From NCBI GenBank assembly GCA_021325615.1, contig JAJPGU010000012.1, forward strand, positions 1 to 64,000: 64,000 bases of DNA, given 5' to 3'. The notes below the pieces were generated by a model. That model did not search any database, was not told where the DNA came from, and saw only the letters and a program-made list of their open reading frames with translations. Of the stretch, positions 52,550 through 61,874 are shown in pieces. The position numbers and the translations under genes were made by a program. Origin of the DNA: Nitrososphaerota archaeon. GTDB lineage: Archaea; Thermoproteota; Nitrososphaeria; Nitrososphaerales; Nitrosopumilaceae. Positions within the stretch are counted from its first letter, which is position 1. Each line of letters opens with the position of its first letter.

Positions 52550-52759
52550 CTAGAACCTGTCGTACCTTGCCCTTTCCACATCTCGGTCTTCCTTGGTGGC
52601 CTTCTTCCATTCCTTGTAGTGCTCCTTGCATAACACAGTCTTTTTTCCACCCGAGATGCTCAGTCCGGTGCCTTCCACCTTGGAGGTTGACAGGGATCGT
52701 ACCCCGTCCTTGTCGCAGCCAATTACGTTGCACTTGGCACCCTTTGCGATAATTCCCAT
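52550..52759 (-). CDS. 69-residue zinc-binding protein (C-x4-C ... CKEH)
   Basis: MGIIAKGAKCNVIGCDKDGVR... has C10, C15 and C-x2-H in TVLCKEHYKEW, separated by a basic loop with SGGKKT. That is a small treble-clef or mini zinc-finger layout. The C-terminal tail is charged (DRDVERARYDRF). An AT-rich element (about 52780-52788) lies near -26 from ATG 52759. Related in pattern to 48008-48163. Confidence 0.68.
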   Translation of the reverse strand: MGIIAKGAKCNVIGCDKDGVRSLSTSKVEGTGLSISGGKKTVLCKEHYKEWKKATKEDRDVERARYDRF

Positions 52760-52848
52760 GGGAGCCCTTCTACCTCATATTATTTGAGCATTTTCGGTCT
52801 TGGCAGGGCATAAACGCTTTAATCCCAAAGCGCGATTGTGAGTAAAAG

Positions 52849-53427
52849 ATGCTTAACAATTTCAGGGAATGGCTCAAGCCTGCATTGCAGAATCTCGGAA
52901 AGGCATTTGCGTCTACCGGGCTTTCAGCAAATTTTTGGACAGCAGTAGGACTCGCCTTTGCCTTTGCATCTGCAGTGGTATATGGGCTGCACCTCCAGTA
53001 TTCCTTTGTAATCGGCGGTGTCCTGCTCTTAGTCTCCGGGTTCTTTGACATGGTGGACGGACAAGTGGCTCGGGCACTGGGTACGACATCAAAAAAAGGC
53101 GCGTTCCTTGACTCTGTATTTGACAAGATATCTGAGGTGGCAATATTTCTCGGGATTCTTGTGGGCAATTACTCGCAGGGGTATCTTGTACTGCTTGCAA
53201 TAGGACTCTCGCTAATGGTGAGCTACACCAGGGCGCGTGCTGAATCGCTTGGGGTGCAACTGCAGGGAATCGGGATTGGAGAGAGGGCCGAGAGGCTGCT
53301 TGTCATCGCAATCCTCGGGATGGCGGGGGCTGCCTTTCTCAACTATGCCGTAATAATCGTGATTATAATTGCCGGAATAACGCTAGTTCAGAGAATAGTT
53401 GTAACTGCAAGAAAGATATCTGATTAG
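52849..53427 (+). CDS. CDP-alcohol phosphatidyltransferase, likely archaetidylinositol-phosphate synthase
   Basis: 192 residues, about six membrane helices. The catalytic motif D-x2-DG-x2-AR-x8-G-x3-D-x3-D is seen in FFDMVDGQVARALGTTSKKGAFLDSVFDKISE. Archaeal proteins of this length join CDP-archaeol to inositol-1-phosphate. The presence of inositol-phosphate synthase at 22068 supports that over glycerol or serine transferase. CTTTAATCC is 26 nt upstream. Confidence 0.85.
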   Translation: MLNNFREWLKPALQNLGKAFASTGLSANFWTAVGLAFAFASAVVYGLHLQYSFVIGGVLLLVSGFFDMVDGQVARALGTTSKKGAFLDSVFDKISEVAIFLGILVGNYSQGYLVLLAIGLSLMVSYTRARAESLGVQLQGIGIGERAERLLVIAILGMAGAAFLNYAVIIVIIIAGITLVQRIVVTARKISD

Positions 53428-53711
53428 CGCAGCCTGCCGGTCTGGTGCCTCGAGTCTGCCGACCTAATCTTGAGGATGCCAAAGTGAATTGCGCAGGAAA
53501 TGCAGTAGTACTTTAACACCGTCGGGGCGGCAATGTATGCTCCCTGGGCCCTCAGTTCCTTTGCAAGGCTGTGTTCTACAAGGTTGAGTCTTGACGTGAC
53601 CTTCTTTGCCTTGTCTCTGGGTACAGTGGCGCCACAGTTGGTACACTGGATGCGATCTGATGAGCCTTTTCCTCCCTTTCTCCTTCCCCTGCTCGCACGC
53701 TTTAATGGCAT
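53424..53711 (-). CDS. rps26e: ribosomal protein eS26
   Basis: 95 residues with the eS26 pattern: RRKGGKGSSDRIQCTNCGATVPRDKAKKVT, then APTVLKYYCISCAIHFGILKIRS with the second Cys pair of the zinc ribbon. It binds the 30S platform near the 3' end of 16S rRNA. eS26 is limited to eukaryotes and some archaea. TTATTTAG-type element (about 53734-53742) at -26. Convergent 4-bp overlap TTAG with the previous gene. Confidence 0.92.
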   Translation of the reverse strand: MPLKRASRGRRKGGKGSSDRIQCTNCGATVPRDKAKKVTSRLNLVEHSLAKELRAQGAYIAAPTVLKYYCISCAIHFGILKIRSADSRHQTGRLR

Positions 53712-53806
53712 AGATTACCTGTAACTAGCCTCTAAATAAACTCTTGACTGCTGTCCAAAAGAGCGGCTCCTAAAAAAATTTAAGGTACCGCCAAAATCAT
53801 TATCCT

Positions 53807-53917
53807 ATGCGGGGCCTTTGCCACGTATGCCTTGCCTCCAACGTGGAGGTCGTATTGGATAAAAGCAGGATTATCTGCCTTTCATGTCTCCAGAGCCAGA
53901 AGCAGAAAAAGGACTAA
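53807..53917 (+). CDS. 36-residue double-CxxC zinc microprotein
   Basis: ATG 53807 opens MRGLCHVCLASNVEVVL..., with C5-x2-C8 and C24-x2-C27 (CHVC, CLSC) and a Lys-rich tail, ending at TAA 53915. AATTTAAGG (about 53778-53786) is about 26 nt upstream, so a leaderless gene is likely. The PfkB-type kinase follows 25 nt later behind a GGGGG element, perhaps in the same transcript. Confidence 0.6.
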   Translation: MRGLCHVCLASNVEVVLDKSRIICLSCLQSQKQKKD

Positions 53918-53942
53918 ATGGAAAGGCATCAGGGGGTAAACG

Positions 53943-54818
53943 ATGAAGCTTACTATTCTATCACACTGCACCATCGACGAAATATCGCGGGACGGAATGG
54001 TCGTGGAAACTCCTGGAGGTCCTGCTGCATACTGCGGAATTACTGCAAAAAACATGAGGTTCGAGGCCGACCTGAGAACGAAGGTGGGTCCGGACTTTGC
54101 CTTCAGGCAGGAACTTGAAACCCGGGGGCTCTCCCTCTCGCAAAAGTCGTTCTGTTCCAGCCCAACTACCAGGTTCCTCCTCAAGATTCAAGGTGCAGAC
54201 CGGGAGCTTTTCCTCAAGGCAAAATGCGAGCCGGTGGATTTTGGGTCTTCTGATGCCGACGGCTTCATAGTAAGCCCAGTATTTGACGAGGTTCCGGAGG
54301 ATGCTCTTGACAGGATAAGGGAAGACTCGGACTTTTTACTTCTGGATCCGCAGGGATACCTCAGGCGGACGGATCAGTCGGGAAGAATTTATCTTGAGAA
54401 AACAATCCTCGACCTCGCAAGGGTCACTGCAATCAAGGTGGACCCAGAGGAGGCATTTTGCCTGACGGGACTCAGGGACAAGGAGGCAATGCTTGCACTG
54501 CAGAAAAAGGGAGTCAAACACGTGCTGTATACAGACAAGCAAAACATCACCATGCTTGTAAATGACAGGATGTACTTTCTCCGGATCCCAGACATGAAAA
54601 TTGGAGATACCACCGGAGTCGGGGATATCTTTTGTGCGGCATTTGCCTGCGCCCACCTCAAGGAGAAGGACTCGTTGTGGGCAATCTGCTTTGCAGTCGG
54701 AGCGGCACAGGCAGCACTTGAGACAAAGGCAACCGGCCTCTCAAAGGTCCCGATGTCTGGAGCAATTCAGCAGAATGCGGCCTACCTCTACAACCTAGTA
54801 AAGTTCTCGCAGGTTTAG
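53943..54818 (+). CDS. PfkB-family carbohydrate kinase
   Basis: 291 residues. The C-terminal signature DTTGVGDIFCAAFACAHL contains the anion hole GxGD and the catalytic Asp; VVETPGGPAAYCGI is the N-terminal substrate glycine motif. Substrate could be ribose, a nucleoside, inositol or another sugar. AGGGGG about 9 nt before ATG 53943 is a rare clear Shine-Dalgarno-like site here, fitting a second gene of a transcript. Confidence 0.85.
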   Translation: MKLTILSHCTIDEISRDGMVVETPGGPAAYCGITAKNMRFEADLRTKVGPDFAFRQELETRGLSLSQKSFCSSPTTRFLLKIQGADRELFLKAKCEPVDFGSSDADGFIVSPVFDEVPEDALDRIREDSDFLLLDPQGYLRRTDQSGRIYLEKTILDLARVTAIKVDPEEAFCLTGLRDKEAMLALQKKGVKHVLYTDKQNITMLVNDRMYFLRIPDMKIGDTTGVGDIFCAAFACAHLKEKDSLWAICFAVGAAQAALETKATGLSKVPMSGAIQQNAAYLYNLVKFSQV

Positions 54819-54849
54819 GCTTTTATTGTGCAAGGCCGAGATTCTTTGC

Positions 54850-55854
54850 ATGAAGGTGGCAGTCTACAGCCAGGATCAGGACCAGACGGTCAAGTCGGTC
54901 AGGCTTGGGCTCGAGTCCCACGGCATCGAGTCAGTCATCCTCACCAGCAAGGTGTTGGGAAAGGACATCGATTATGTGGTAGCAACTGGAGGCGACCGCG
55001 GCGTAAGATCATATTTTCATCGCTTCATGAACAGCACCATACCTGTGCTTGGAATTAACGAGTTTGAATCAAGCGGCTACATGGCCCAGACGGACCTCAA
55101 GGAATTTCCAACATACCTTAACCGCCTCAAAAAAGGCGACTTTACGGTGGAACATCTCACAAGAGTCGGAGTAAAAATTGACGGGAAGGCCCTCTACCCA
55201 GCGCTAAACGATGTTGCCATATTCTCCTCAAAGAGCGCCACGCTTGTCGAGCATGTTCTGCGCGTCAACGGCGAAGAATTCTGGCATGACAGCAGCGATG
55301 GCCTGATTGTTTCGACACCTATTGGATCGTCTGCATATTCCATGTCCGCAGGAGGCCCTGCCATATACCAAGGCTCCAAGGTGCTGTGCATCGTATCTGT
55401 GAACTCTCTTGACATAACAAGAAGACCCCTAATCGTGCCCGAGGAGAGCTTCATCGAGATCGACGATATATCGTCAAGCCTCCGCTGCGAGGTGGTGATG
55501 GACGGAAAGGAGAGGTTCAAGGTGGAAAAGATGGTAGAGTGTACCAAGTTCCCGCAGCCTGCAAACATAATTCGGATGAAGAAGGACTCTACCACGGTCT
55601 CGGCAATGGCAAAAAAGGTCAAGCTTGCTGATGAGCTCCTTAACATGCCACCAAGCTCAAAACTCCTGCTGAAGACGCTCGAATACGAGGGAGCGCTCAC
55701 CCAAAAGGAGCTTGCGGCAAAGACGCTCCTTCCCGACAGGACAGTAAGGCTTGCTCTGCGTCACTTACTGGACAAGGGGTATGTGAAAAGGCGTGTCTCG
55801 CTGCGTGACACAAGGCAAAGGATTTACGAGGTCCCAAAACAACTAGGCAGTTGA
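54850..55854 (+). CDS. nadK: NAD kinase with C-terminal winged-helix domain
   Basis: 334 residues from ATG 54850 (CTTTTATTG at -26). Residues 1-245 are the NAD kinase fold: the first motif reads TGGDRGVRS where GGDGT is usual, then PVLGINEFESSGYM, LNDVAIF and DGLIVSTPIGSSAYSMSAGGP. Residues about 270-330 form a MarR-like winged helix (ALTQKELAAKTLLPDRTVRLALRHLL...RRVSLRDTRQRIYEV). It should phosphorylate NAD to NADP; the DNA-binding-like tail is unusual and may regulate. Convergent 12-bp overlap with pyrG. Confidence 0.82.
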   Translation: MKVAVYSQDQDQTVKSVRLGLESHGIESVILTSKVLGKDIDYVVATGGDRGVRSYFHRFMNSTIPVLGINEFESSGYMAQTDLKEFPTYLNRLKKGDFTVEHLTRVGVKIDGKALYPALNDVAIFSSKSATLVEHVLRVNGEEFWHDSSDGLIVSTPIGSSAYSMSAGGPAIYQGSKVLCIVSVNSLDITRRPLIVPEESFIEIDDISSSLRCEVVMDGKERFKVEKMVECTKFPQPANIIRMKKDSTTVSAMAKKVKLADELLNMPPSSKLLLKTLEYEGALTQKELAAKTLLPDRTVRLALRHLLDKGYVKRRVSLRDTRQRIYEVPKQLGS

Positions 55855-57450
55855 CGAGGCACGTATGAATGCCTCGAACGACTCCTCGGGGTATCCGGGC
55901 CTGCTGTTAAACTCCGGGTGGAACTGGACGCCGAGGTAAAATTTGTGGCTTGGAATTTCCAAGATTTCCATGCGCTTCCTGCTGTCGCTGTATCCTGAAA
56001 AGAGCAGCCCGTGTTTGTTGAACATCTCTAGATATTTCTGATTGAACTCGTACCTGTGCCTGTGTCTCTTGAATATGGTGTTTGATTTGTAAAGCCTGAA
56101 CCCAAGCGTGTTGTCCTCGACTTTTATCTCATTTGCGCCAAGCCTCAGGGATCCGCCCTTGTTCTCGATAAACTTCTGTTCCGGCAGCAGGTCGATAACT
56201 GGATTCTGAGTGGACGGGTTTATCTCAGTCGAGTTTGCGTCGGCAAGGCCGCACACGTACCTTCCAAACGCCACTGCCGCGAGCTGGAACCCGAAACAAA
56301 TCCCTAGGTATGGTATGTTCTTCTCTCTTGCAAAGTTGGCAGTACTGATTATCCCTTCCGCCCCGCGCTCCCCAAAGCCCCCGGGAACTATGATTCCGTT
56401 GTACTGTGCAAGGTTGTCAAGGTTCCCATCTAGTTCCTCCGAATCTATCCAGTCTATCACCACGTTCTTTCCGATTTTTGCACCGGCGTGTTTGAGGGCC
56501 TGGTTTACGCTGACATAGCTATCCGCGAGCTTTACGTACTTGCCCACCATTGCTATTCTTACCTGATCATGCAGGTTGGAAAATGAGTTTACCACAGAGT
56601 TCCACTTGTCCCAGTTGGCAGACGTGTTTACAAGCCCCATCTTCCCGAACTTTTTGAAAATGACGTCGATTATTCCCTGGTCGTAAAGCATCTGCGGCAC
56701 CATCAGTATGGATTCGGCATCATGGCACGAGAAGACGTCTCTTTCCGAGACGTTGGAGAAAAGCGATATCTTCCTTTTTGCCGATGTCTCAAGGGGCCTG
56801 CTGCACCTTACCGCCATGAGGTCCGGCTGGATGCCTATCCTGCGGAGTTCCTGGACGCTATGCTGCGTGGGCTTGGTCTTTTGCTCTCCAACTACGTCGA
56901 GGGAGGGGGCAAGGGTTACATGAACAAATATTACGTTTGACGAGCCTTCCTCCAGCCTCATCTGCCTCAGCGCCTCAAGGAATGGGAGGCTTTCGATGTC
57001 TCCCACCGTTCCGCCACACTCCACCACGAGGACGTCGAGGCCCTCGCCCTTTGCAATCTTCCTAATCCTCTCCTTTATGGCATCCGTAACGTGGGGGATG
57101 ATCTGGACACATGCGCCCAGGTACTCGCCACGCCTTTCAGCCTCTATCACGGTTGAATAGATCTGTGCGGTGGTGATATTGTGGGTCCGGGGAATGCTTT
57201 GGTTGAGGAACCTCTCATAGTTGCCGATGTCCATGTCGCATTCGCCTCCGTCGTCGGTTACAAACACCTCGCCGTGGGCAATGGGATTCATGGTGCCGGC
57301 GTCATAATTTAAGTAGGGATCAATTTTTACGCATGAAACCTTTTGGTTAGAAAGTTGGAGGAGTTTTGCTATGGATGAGGATACGACGCCCTTCCCAAGG
57401 CCAGACATTACTCCGCCTGTCACAAAAATGTACTTTGTCTCCGTCTGCAT
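55843..57450 (-). CDS. pyrG: CTP synthase
   Basis: 535 residues. N-terminal synthetase domain: YIFVTGGVMSGLGKGVVSSSIAKLL and KIDPYLNYDAGTMNP. C-terminal glutaminase domain with the nucleophile in GICFGFQLAAVAF and catalytic His/Glu in GVQFHPEFNSRPG. It makes CTP from UTP. The TATA-like element AAATAAAAAT (about 57469-57478) is about 24 nt upstream of ATG 57450, so it has its own promoter downstream of the trp operon. Confidence 0.95.
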   Translation of the reverse strand: MQTETKYIFVTGGVMSGLGKGVVSSSIAKLLQLSNQKVSCVKIDPYLNYDAGTMNPIAHGEVFVTDDGGECDMDIGNYERFLNQSIPRTHNITTAQIYSTVIEAERRGEYLGACVQIIPHVTDAIKERIRKIAKGEGLDVLVVECGGTVGDIESLPFLEALRQMRLEEGSSNVIFVHVTLAPSLDVVGEQKTKPTQHSVQELRRIGIQPDLMAVRCSRPLETSAKRKISLFSNVSERDVFSCHDAESILMVPQMLYDQGIIDVIFKKFGKMGLVNTSANWDKWNSVVNSFSNLHDQVRIAMVGKYVKLADSYVSVNQALKHAGAKIGKNVVIDWIDSEELDGNLDNLAQYNGIIVPGGFGERGAEGIISTANFAREKNIPYLGICFGFQLAAVAFGRYVCGLADANSTEINPSTQNPVIDLLPEQKFIENKGGSLRLGANEIKVEDNTLGFRLYKSNTIFKRHRHRYEFNQKYLEMFNKHGLLFSGYSDSRKRMEILEIPSHKFYLGVQFHPEFNSRPGYPEESFEAFIRASSTA

Positions 57451-57481
57451 ATCAATGATGGATTTGACGCATTTTTATTTC

Positions 57482-58291
57482 TTATTCTGGCATCGTTGAT
57501 GCCTTTAGGCTCTTTGCAAAGGCTACGATCTTTGGATGCGACCTTGAGTTGGGGTTTTTTGCTATCAGGCGCAGAAAGGCGCTTGCAACAATGACGGCAT
57601 CTGCCCCGCTCTTGAGGAGGGATCTTGCCTGTTCCGCATTGTTGACACCAAATCCCACGCCGAGGGGTATTCTGCCCCCGAGGATCTTCTTGGCATTTCT
57701 TATCGCGTCAAGGGTATATTTCTGGAATTGTTTCTTGGTGCCGCCTGTTGTACCGTAGGTCGACACGAGGTAGACAAAACCAGACGACGCGCCTGAAATC
57801 CTCCTGATTCTCTCAGGGGAAGTGTTTGGCGAAATCAGAAATATGGCATCGAGATTGTTTTTGCGCACCGCCCGGAGGTATCCCTCCGACTCCTCTATTG
57901 CCATGTCTGGTATTATCACGCCGTCTATGCCTGCCTTCTTAATGGTGGAAAGGAATCTGTCGTAACCGCGGCTGTAAAGCAGGTTTGCATATGTCATGAG
58001 GACTAGTGGCACGTCAGTCTCCGCCCGTATCCTCCTTACTATCCTGAGGAACCTGTCAAGGTTCATTCCCTTCTGTAGCGCAAGAAAGCTTGCGTTCTGG
58101 ATGACTGGCCCGTCTGCTAGGGGATCTGAAAAGGGAAGGCCAATCTCAATGATATCTGCGCCCCCCCTTGCAAGGCTCCGGACGATGCCGATCGTCTCAG
58201 TGTCGCTTGGGTATCCTGCCATTGCATAGGCAATCAACGCCTTCTGGCCCTTTGACTTGAGATCCAGGAACTTGTCGCGGATTCTAGACAT
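57482..58291 (-). CDS. trpA: tryptophan synthase alpha chain
   Basis: 269 residues. Barrel blocks: [40 protein letters not shown] with catalytic Glu, [12 protein letters not shown] with catalytic Asp, and [12 protein letters not shown]. Last gene of the trp operon, overlapping trpB by 8 bp. The alpha chain releases indole for the beta chain. Confidence 0.94.
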   Translation of the reverse strand: MSRIRDKFLDLKSKGQKALIAYAMAGYPSDTETIGIVRSLARGGADIIEIGLPFSDPLADGPVIQNASFLALQKGMNLDRFLRIVRRIRAETDVPLVLMTYANLLYSRGYDRFLSTIKKAGIDGVIIPDMAIEESEGYLRAVRKNNLDAIFLISPNTSPERIRRISGASSGFVYLVSTYGTTGGTKKQFQKYTLDAIRNAKKILGGRIPLGVGFGVNNAEQARSLLKSGADAVIVASAFLRLIAKNPNSRSHPKIVAFAKSLKASTMPE

Positions 58292-59474
58292 GCTCCTCTA
58301 GGTACCTCTCTACGACCTCAACGTCCTTGTCGCCCCTCCCCGAAAGGGTGACTACGATGGTCTCGCGTCGGGTCATCTTCTTTGCGAGTTTCATTGCATA
58401 TGCTACAGCATGCGAGGATTCAAGCGCCGGTATGATTCCTTCTTGCTTTGAAAGTGTAAGGAAAGCATTCACTGCTTCTGCGTCGTTTACCGTGTCATAA
58501 TTTACCCTCTTCGAATCCTTCAGGTACGCGTGCTCTGGCCCAACACCGGGGTAGTCAAGGCCTGCTGCTATGCTGTGGGTGTCCTGGATCTGGCCATATC
58601 TGTCCTGTAACAGGTAGGTTAGCATGCCATGGAGTATGCCTTTTGAACCTGATGTCAGGGTCGCAGAATGGTGCTGTGTCCTAACTCCTATTCCGCCAGC
58701 CTCCACCCCGAACATTTGAGTGTCTTTGTCTACTAGGGGATAAAACGTCCCTATGGCATTTGACCCTCCGCCGACACAGGCTACCACCGAGTCGGGCGGG
58801 GATTTTTCCAAATGTCTCATCTGTATCAGTATCTCCTCTCCTATCACCGACTGAAAGTCCCGTACCATGACAGGGTATGGATGGGGGCCGACGGCGGAAC
58901 CCAGAAGGTAATATGTAGTATTAACGTTGGTAATCCAGTCGCGTATCGCTTCATTGATTGCATCCTTGAGAGTCTGGGTGCCCTCCTTTACAGGATGTAC
59001 GGTAGACCCCAACAGCTTCATCCTAAAGACGTTGAGCTTCTGTCTCTCTGTGTCCTTGAACCCCATGTAAACCTCTGACTTTATACCCAGAGCCGCGCAG
59101 GCCATGGCGGTAGCCACGCCGTGTTGCCCCGCACCCGTTTCTGCAATTATTCTCCTCTTGCCCATCCTTTTTGCCAGCAGTCCCTGGCCCAGTGTGTTGT
59201 TTATCTTGTGGGCGCCACCGTGCAGCAGATCCTCTCTCTTGAGGTAAATTTTTGCCCCGCCGATTGATTCCGTCAGGTTTTTTGCAAAGTAGAGGGGTGT
59301 TGGCCTGCCGGCATACTCCCTCAAGTAGTGATCCAATTCCTCCCGGAAGGCCTTGTCGTCCCTGAACTTTAGGTATGCCTCTTCGAGCTCCTCTACTGCG
59401 GGCACCAGGGTCTCAGGGATGAACCTCCCGCCAAATTCGCCAAACTTGCCGTTCTTTGGATATCCTAATCTCAT
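58284..59474 (-). CDS. trpB: tryptophan synthase beta chain (TrpB1 type)
   Basis: 396 residues. [21 protein letters not shown] at the start, PLP Lys in [32 protein letters not shown], and phosphate loop [13 protein letters not shown]. It is the TrpA-partnering type. Overlaps trpC by 4 bp, leaving no room for trpF. Confidence 0.95.
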   Translation of the reverse strand: MRLGYPKNGKFGEFGGRFIPETLVPAVEELEEAYLKFRDDKAFREELDHYLREYAGRPTPLYFAKNLTESIGGAKIYLKREDLLHGGAHKINNTLGQGLLAKRMGKRRIIAETGAGQHGVATAMACAALGIKSEVYMGFKDTERQKLNVFRMKLLGSTVHPVKEGTQTLKDAINEAIRDWITNVNTTYYLLGSAVGPHPYPVMVRDFQSVIGEEILIQMRHLEKSPPDSVVACVGGGSNAIGTFYPLVDKDTQMFGVEAGGIGVRTQHHSATLTSGSKGILHGMLTYLLQDRYGQIQDTHSIAAGLDYPGVGPEHAYLKDSKRVNYDTVNDAEAVNAFLTLSKQEGIIPALESSHAVAYAMKLAKKMTRRETIVVTLSGRGDKDVEVVERYLEEHV

Positions 59475-60247
59475 ATTGCTAACACCAGGCTTGAAACTAA
59501 TCCCTTGATATCTTTACTCTTCATGATGCTGCTTCCAACAAGAAAGGCGTCTGCACCCGCCTTACTCAGGTATCGTATGTGATCGGGGGTCTCTATCCCG
59601 CTTTCTGAAATCACCGTCCTTCCGTCGCCCTCATGCCCTCTAAGTATGGCCTCGGTAGTCCCAAGGTTTATCTCCAAGGTGTCAAGGTTCCGGTTGTTTA
59701 TTCCTAGGATGTCTGCTTTTGTCTTTGACGCTTCGGCGAACTCGTCCTTGGTGTGGGATTCCAGCAGGACCAGAAGGTTCTTGCTGTGGGCATAATCAAC
59801 GAACTCGTCGATCTCTTTTGCAAATTTCTTGTCGAAGATGGACTGGATGAGCAGTATGATGTCTGCTCCTATCTTTTCCGCGGCATCTATCTGGACCTTG
59901 TCTATTATGATATCCTTCATCAACATCGGCACTGGGACGTTTTTCCTAATTTCGACAAAATACTCGGGCGACCCGTTGAAAAGGTATGGCTGGGTCAAGA
60001 CTGAAAGCCCAGTCGTTCCCCCCTCCGCCATCATCCTTGCTATTGCCACAGGATCAGATGCCTGCCTTATCTCCCCAAGTGATGGCGATGAGAACTTTAC
60101 CTCGGTAATAAGTGAGGCATGCGGGTTTCTTTTTATCTCGTCCACGATGTTTCTCCCCGACTTGGGTACCCTGTCCCCGACCTCATAAATGCCATCCTGT
60201 ACCGCCCTCTGCGAGTTGCTAGCAAGTTTTTCAAGCATGTTACTCAA
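59471..60247 (-). CDS. trpC: indole-3-glycerol-phosphate synthase
   Basis: 258 residues. [16 protein letters not shown] holds the first catalytic Lys. [41 protein letters not shown] and [16 protein letters not shown] complete the barrel. It is a single-function TrpC, not fused to phosphoribosylanthranilate isomerase. Overlaps trpD and trpB by 4 bp each. Confidence 0.93.
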   Translation of the reverse strand: MSNMLEKLASNSQRAVQDGIYEVGDRVPKSGRNIVDEIKRNPHASLITEVKFSSPSLGEIRQASDPVAIARMMAEGGTTGLSVLTQPYLFNGSPEYFVEIRKNVPVPMLMKDIIIDKVQIDAAEKIGADIILLIQSIFDKKFAKEIDEFVDYAHSKNLLVLLESHTKDEFAEASKTKADILGINNRNLDTLEINLGTTEAILRGHEGDGRTVISESGIETPDHIRYLSKAGADAFLVGSSIMKSKDIKGLVSSLVLAI

Positions 60248-61290
60248 TTCTTAGCCATCTCCTCAAGCTTACCAGTGTCACCACAGTGCCTGATAAAATC
60301 CCTTAAGAGGGAAAAGGACTTGCCACCGTTGATAGTCTCAAGCGCGACTCCAAGCCCGTCTCCTATGGTGTCTGCCATCCCTCCAACTACTAGTCCAGCT
60401 GCGGCGTTTAGCGCGGTAACCTCGATCATCGCCTTTTTCGCAGTGCCGTTTAGGACGCTGACAAAAGACCTGAATGATTCCTCCTTTGTGGATACCTGGA
60501 TCTCGGAAATCGGGGCCCTGTGAAGGCCGAGTTCTTCAGGGTCCAAGACAAATTCGCGTATCTTGCCACTGCTCATCTCGCAGACCTTGTTCTTGGATGT
60601 AGTTGAAAGCTCGTCTAGGCCGTCCCCGGATATGACGGTAATCGCGTTTTCTGATCCTCGCGACCTTAGTATGTTTATGACTCTCCGAAGATAGTCAGGC
60701 GAGAAGACCCCGACAAGCTGGTCTTTAACTCCGGCCGGGTTGCTCAGCGGCCCGAGGAGGTTGAAGGCGGTTCTTGTGCCGACGGCCTTTCTTGCCTCTG
60801 CCACGTTCCTCATTGAGGGGTGGAACTTCTGCGCAAACATGAACCCGATTCGGAACCGCTCTATTATATCCCGTACCTTTTCCGGATCCATGTTGAGGTC
60901 ATACCCGAAATACTCGAAAATGTCCGCACTTCCGCTAATGCCCGTGGTTGACCTGTTGCCGTGCTTTGCGACGTAAACCCCCGAGGCCGCAACCACGAAC
61001 GCTGCAGTGGTAGAAACATTGAATGTCCGCATCCTGTCGCCACCAGTCCCGCATACGTCGATCATCCTTCCACTGCAACGGGGCCTTATGCTGATGGCAT
61101 GTTCCTCCATGGATTCTAGCATGGCCAAGAGTTCGCAGTCCGACTCTCCTTTTGCGGTAAGGTCCCTCAGAAACTCGGTCGTATCCTCCACCCTGGTTCG
61201 TCCGTCAAATATCTCCGACATTGTCTCTCTCATCTCTTCGTGTGTTATGTCGTCTCCCTTTGCAAGTTTCTTGATGGTTTCTATGATCAT
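60244..61290 (-). CDS. trpD: anthranilate phosphoribosyltransferase
   Basis: 348 residues. IDVCGTGGDRMRTFNVSTTAAFVVAASGVYVAKHGNRSTT contains the PRPP-binding CGTGGD and the KHGN anthranilate site; GTRTAFNLLGPLSNPAG follows. Single-function enzyme. Overlaps trpG and trpC by 4 bp. Confidence 0.94.
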   Translation of the reverse strand: MIIETIKKLAKGDDITHEEMRETMSEIFDGRTRVEDTTEFLRDLTAKGESDCELLAMLESMEEHAISIRPRCSGRMIDVCGTGGDRMRTFNVSTTAAFVVAASGVYVAKHGNRSTTGISGSADIFEYFGYDLNMDPEKVRDIIERFRIGFMFAQKFHPSMRNVAEARKAVGTRTAFNLLGPLSNPAGVKDQLVGVFSPDYLRRVINILRSRGSENAITVISGDGLDELSTTSKNKVCEMSSGKIREFVLDPEELGLHRAPISEIQVSTKEESFRSFVSVLNGTAKKAMIEVTALNAAAGLVVGGMADTIGDGLGVALETINGGKSFSLLRDFIRHCGDTGKLEEMAKN

Positions 61291-61874
61291 TTCTTTATCA
61301 TCTTGATGAAGTTGGCAAGGATCTTCTTTCCCTCCAAGGTCATTACCGATTCTGGGTGGAACTGGACGCCCTCGATGAGGTATCTCTTGTGCCTTATGGC
61401 CATTATCTCATTGTCGTCCTTTGCTACCGCGGTGACAACCAAGTCATCTGGGATTACGGTTTTGTCGCCCACAAGCGAGTGGTACCTTGTAGCCTGGAAG
61501 GGATTCTGCACGCCCTCGAACAGCGGGTCGGTGACGTGCTCCACAGGGCTTGTCTTGCCATGCCTCACGTTCCCGGCGTTCACGACCTTGCCCCCGAAGG
61601 CGTGGATGATTCCCTGGTGTCCAAGACATACCCCTAGGATTGGCTTGGTGGGGCCTAACTCTCGTATCACTTTGGTGCAGATTCCAAAATATTTTTCATC
61701 CTCGGGTGTTCCGGGACCTGGCGATATGATTATGGCATCATAGTTTTTCGACTTTATCTCATCAAGTGTTATCTTGTCGTTCCTTACCACGTCCGAGTCC
61801 ACCCCAAGCTCACCTAGGATCTGGGCTATGTTGTAGACAAAGGAATCGTAGTTGTCGATAATCAGAAACCTCAT
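61287..61874 (-). CDS. trpG: anthranilate synthase glutaminase subunit
   Basis: 195 residues from ATG 61874 (MRFLIIDNYDSFVYNIAQ), overlapping the trpE stop by 4 bp, so the longer frame to 62039 is rejected. Class I glutamine amidotransferase: SPGPGTPEDEKYFG, nucleophile in GVCLGHQGIIHAFGG, and catalytic GVQFHPESVMT. It may also serve aminodeoxychorismate synthase. Confidence 0.93.
   Translation of the reverse strand: MRFLIIDNYDSFVYNIAQILGELGVDSDVVRNDKITLDEIKSKNYDAIIISPGPGTPEDEKYFGICTKVIRELGPTKPILGVCLGHQGIIHAFGGKVVNAGNVRHGKTSPVEHVTDPLFEGVQNPFQATRYHSLVGDKTVIPDDLVVTAVAKDDNEIMAIRHKRYLIEGVQFHPESVMTLEGKKILANFIKMIKK

Noticed and set aside
54985-55005. Frameshift or sequencing error at the NAD kinase GGDG motif
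   Set aside because: The frame is intact on both sides and the change amounts to one in-frame extra codon, so I treat it as real variation.
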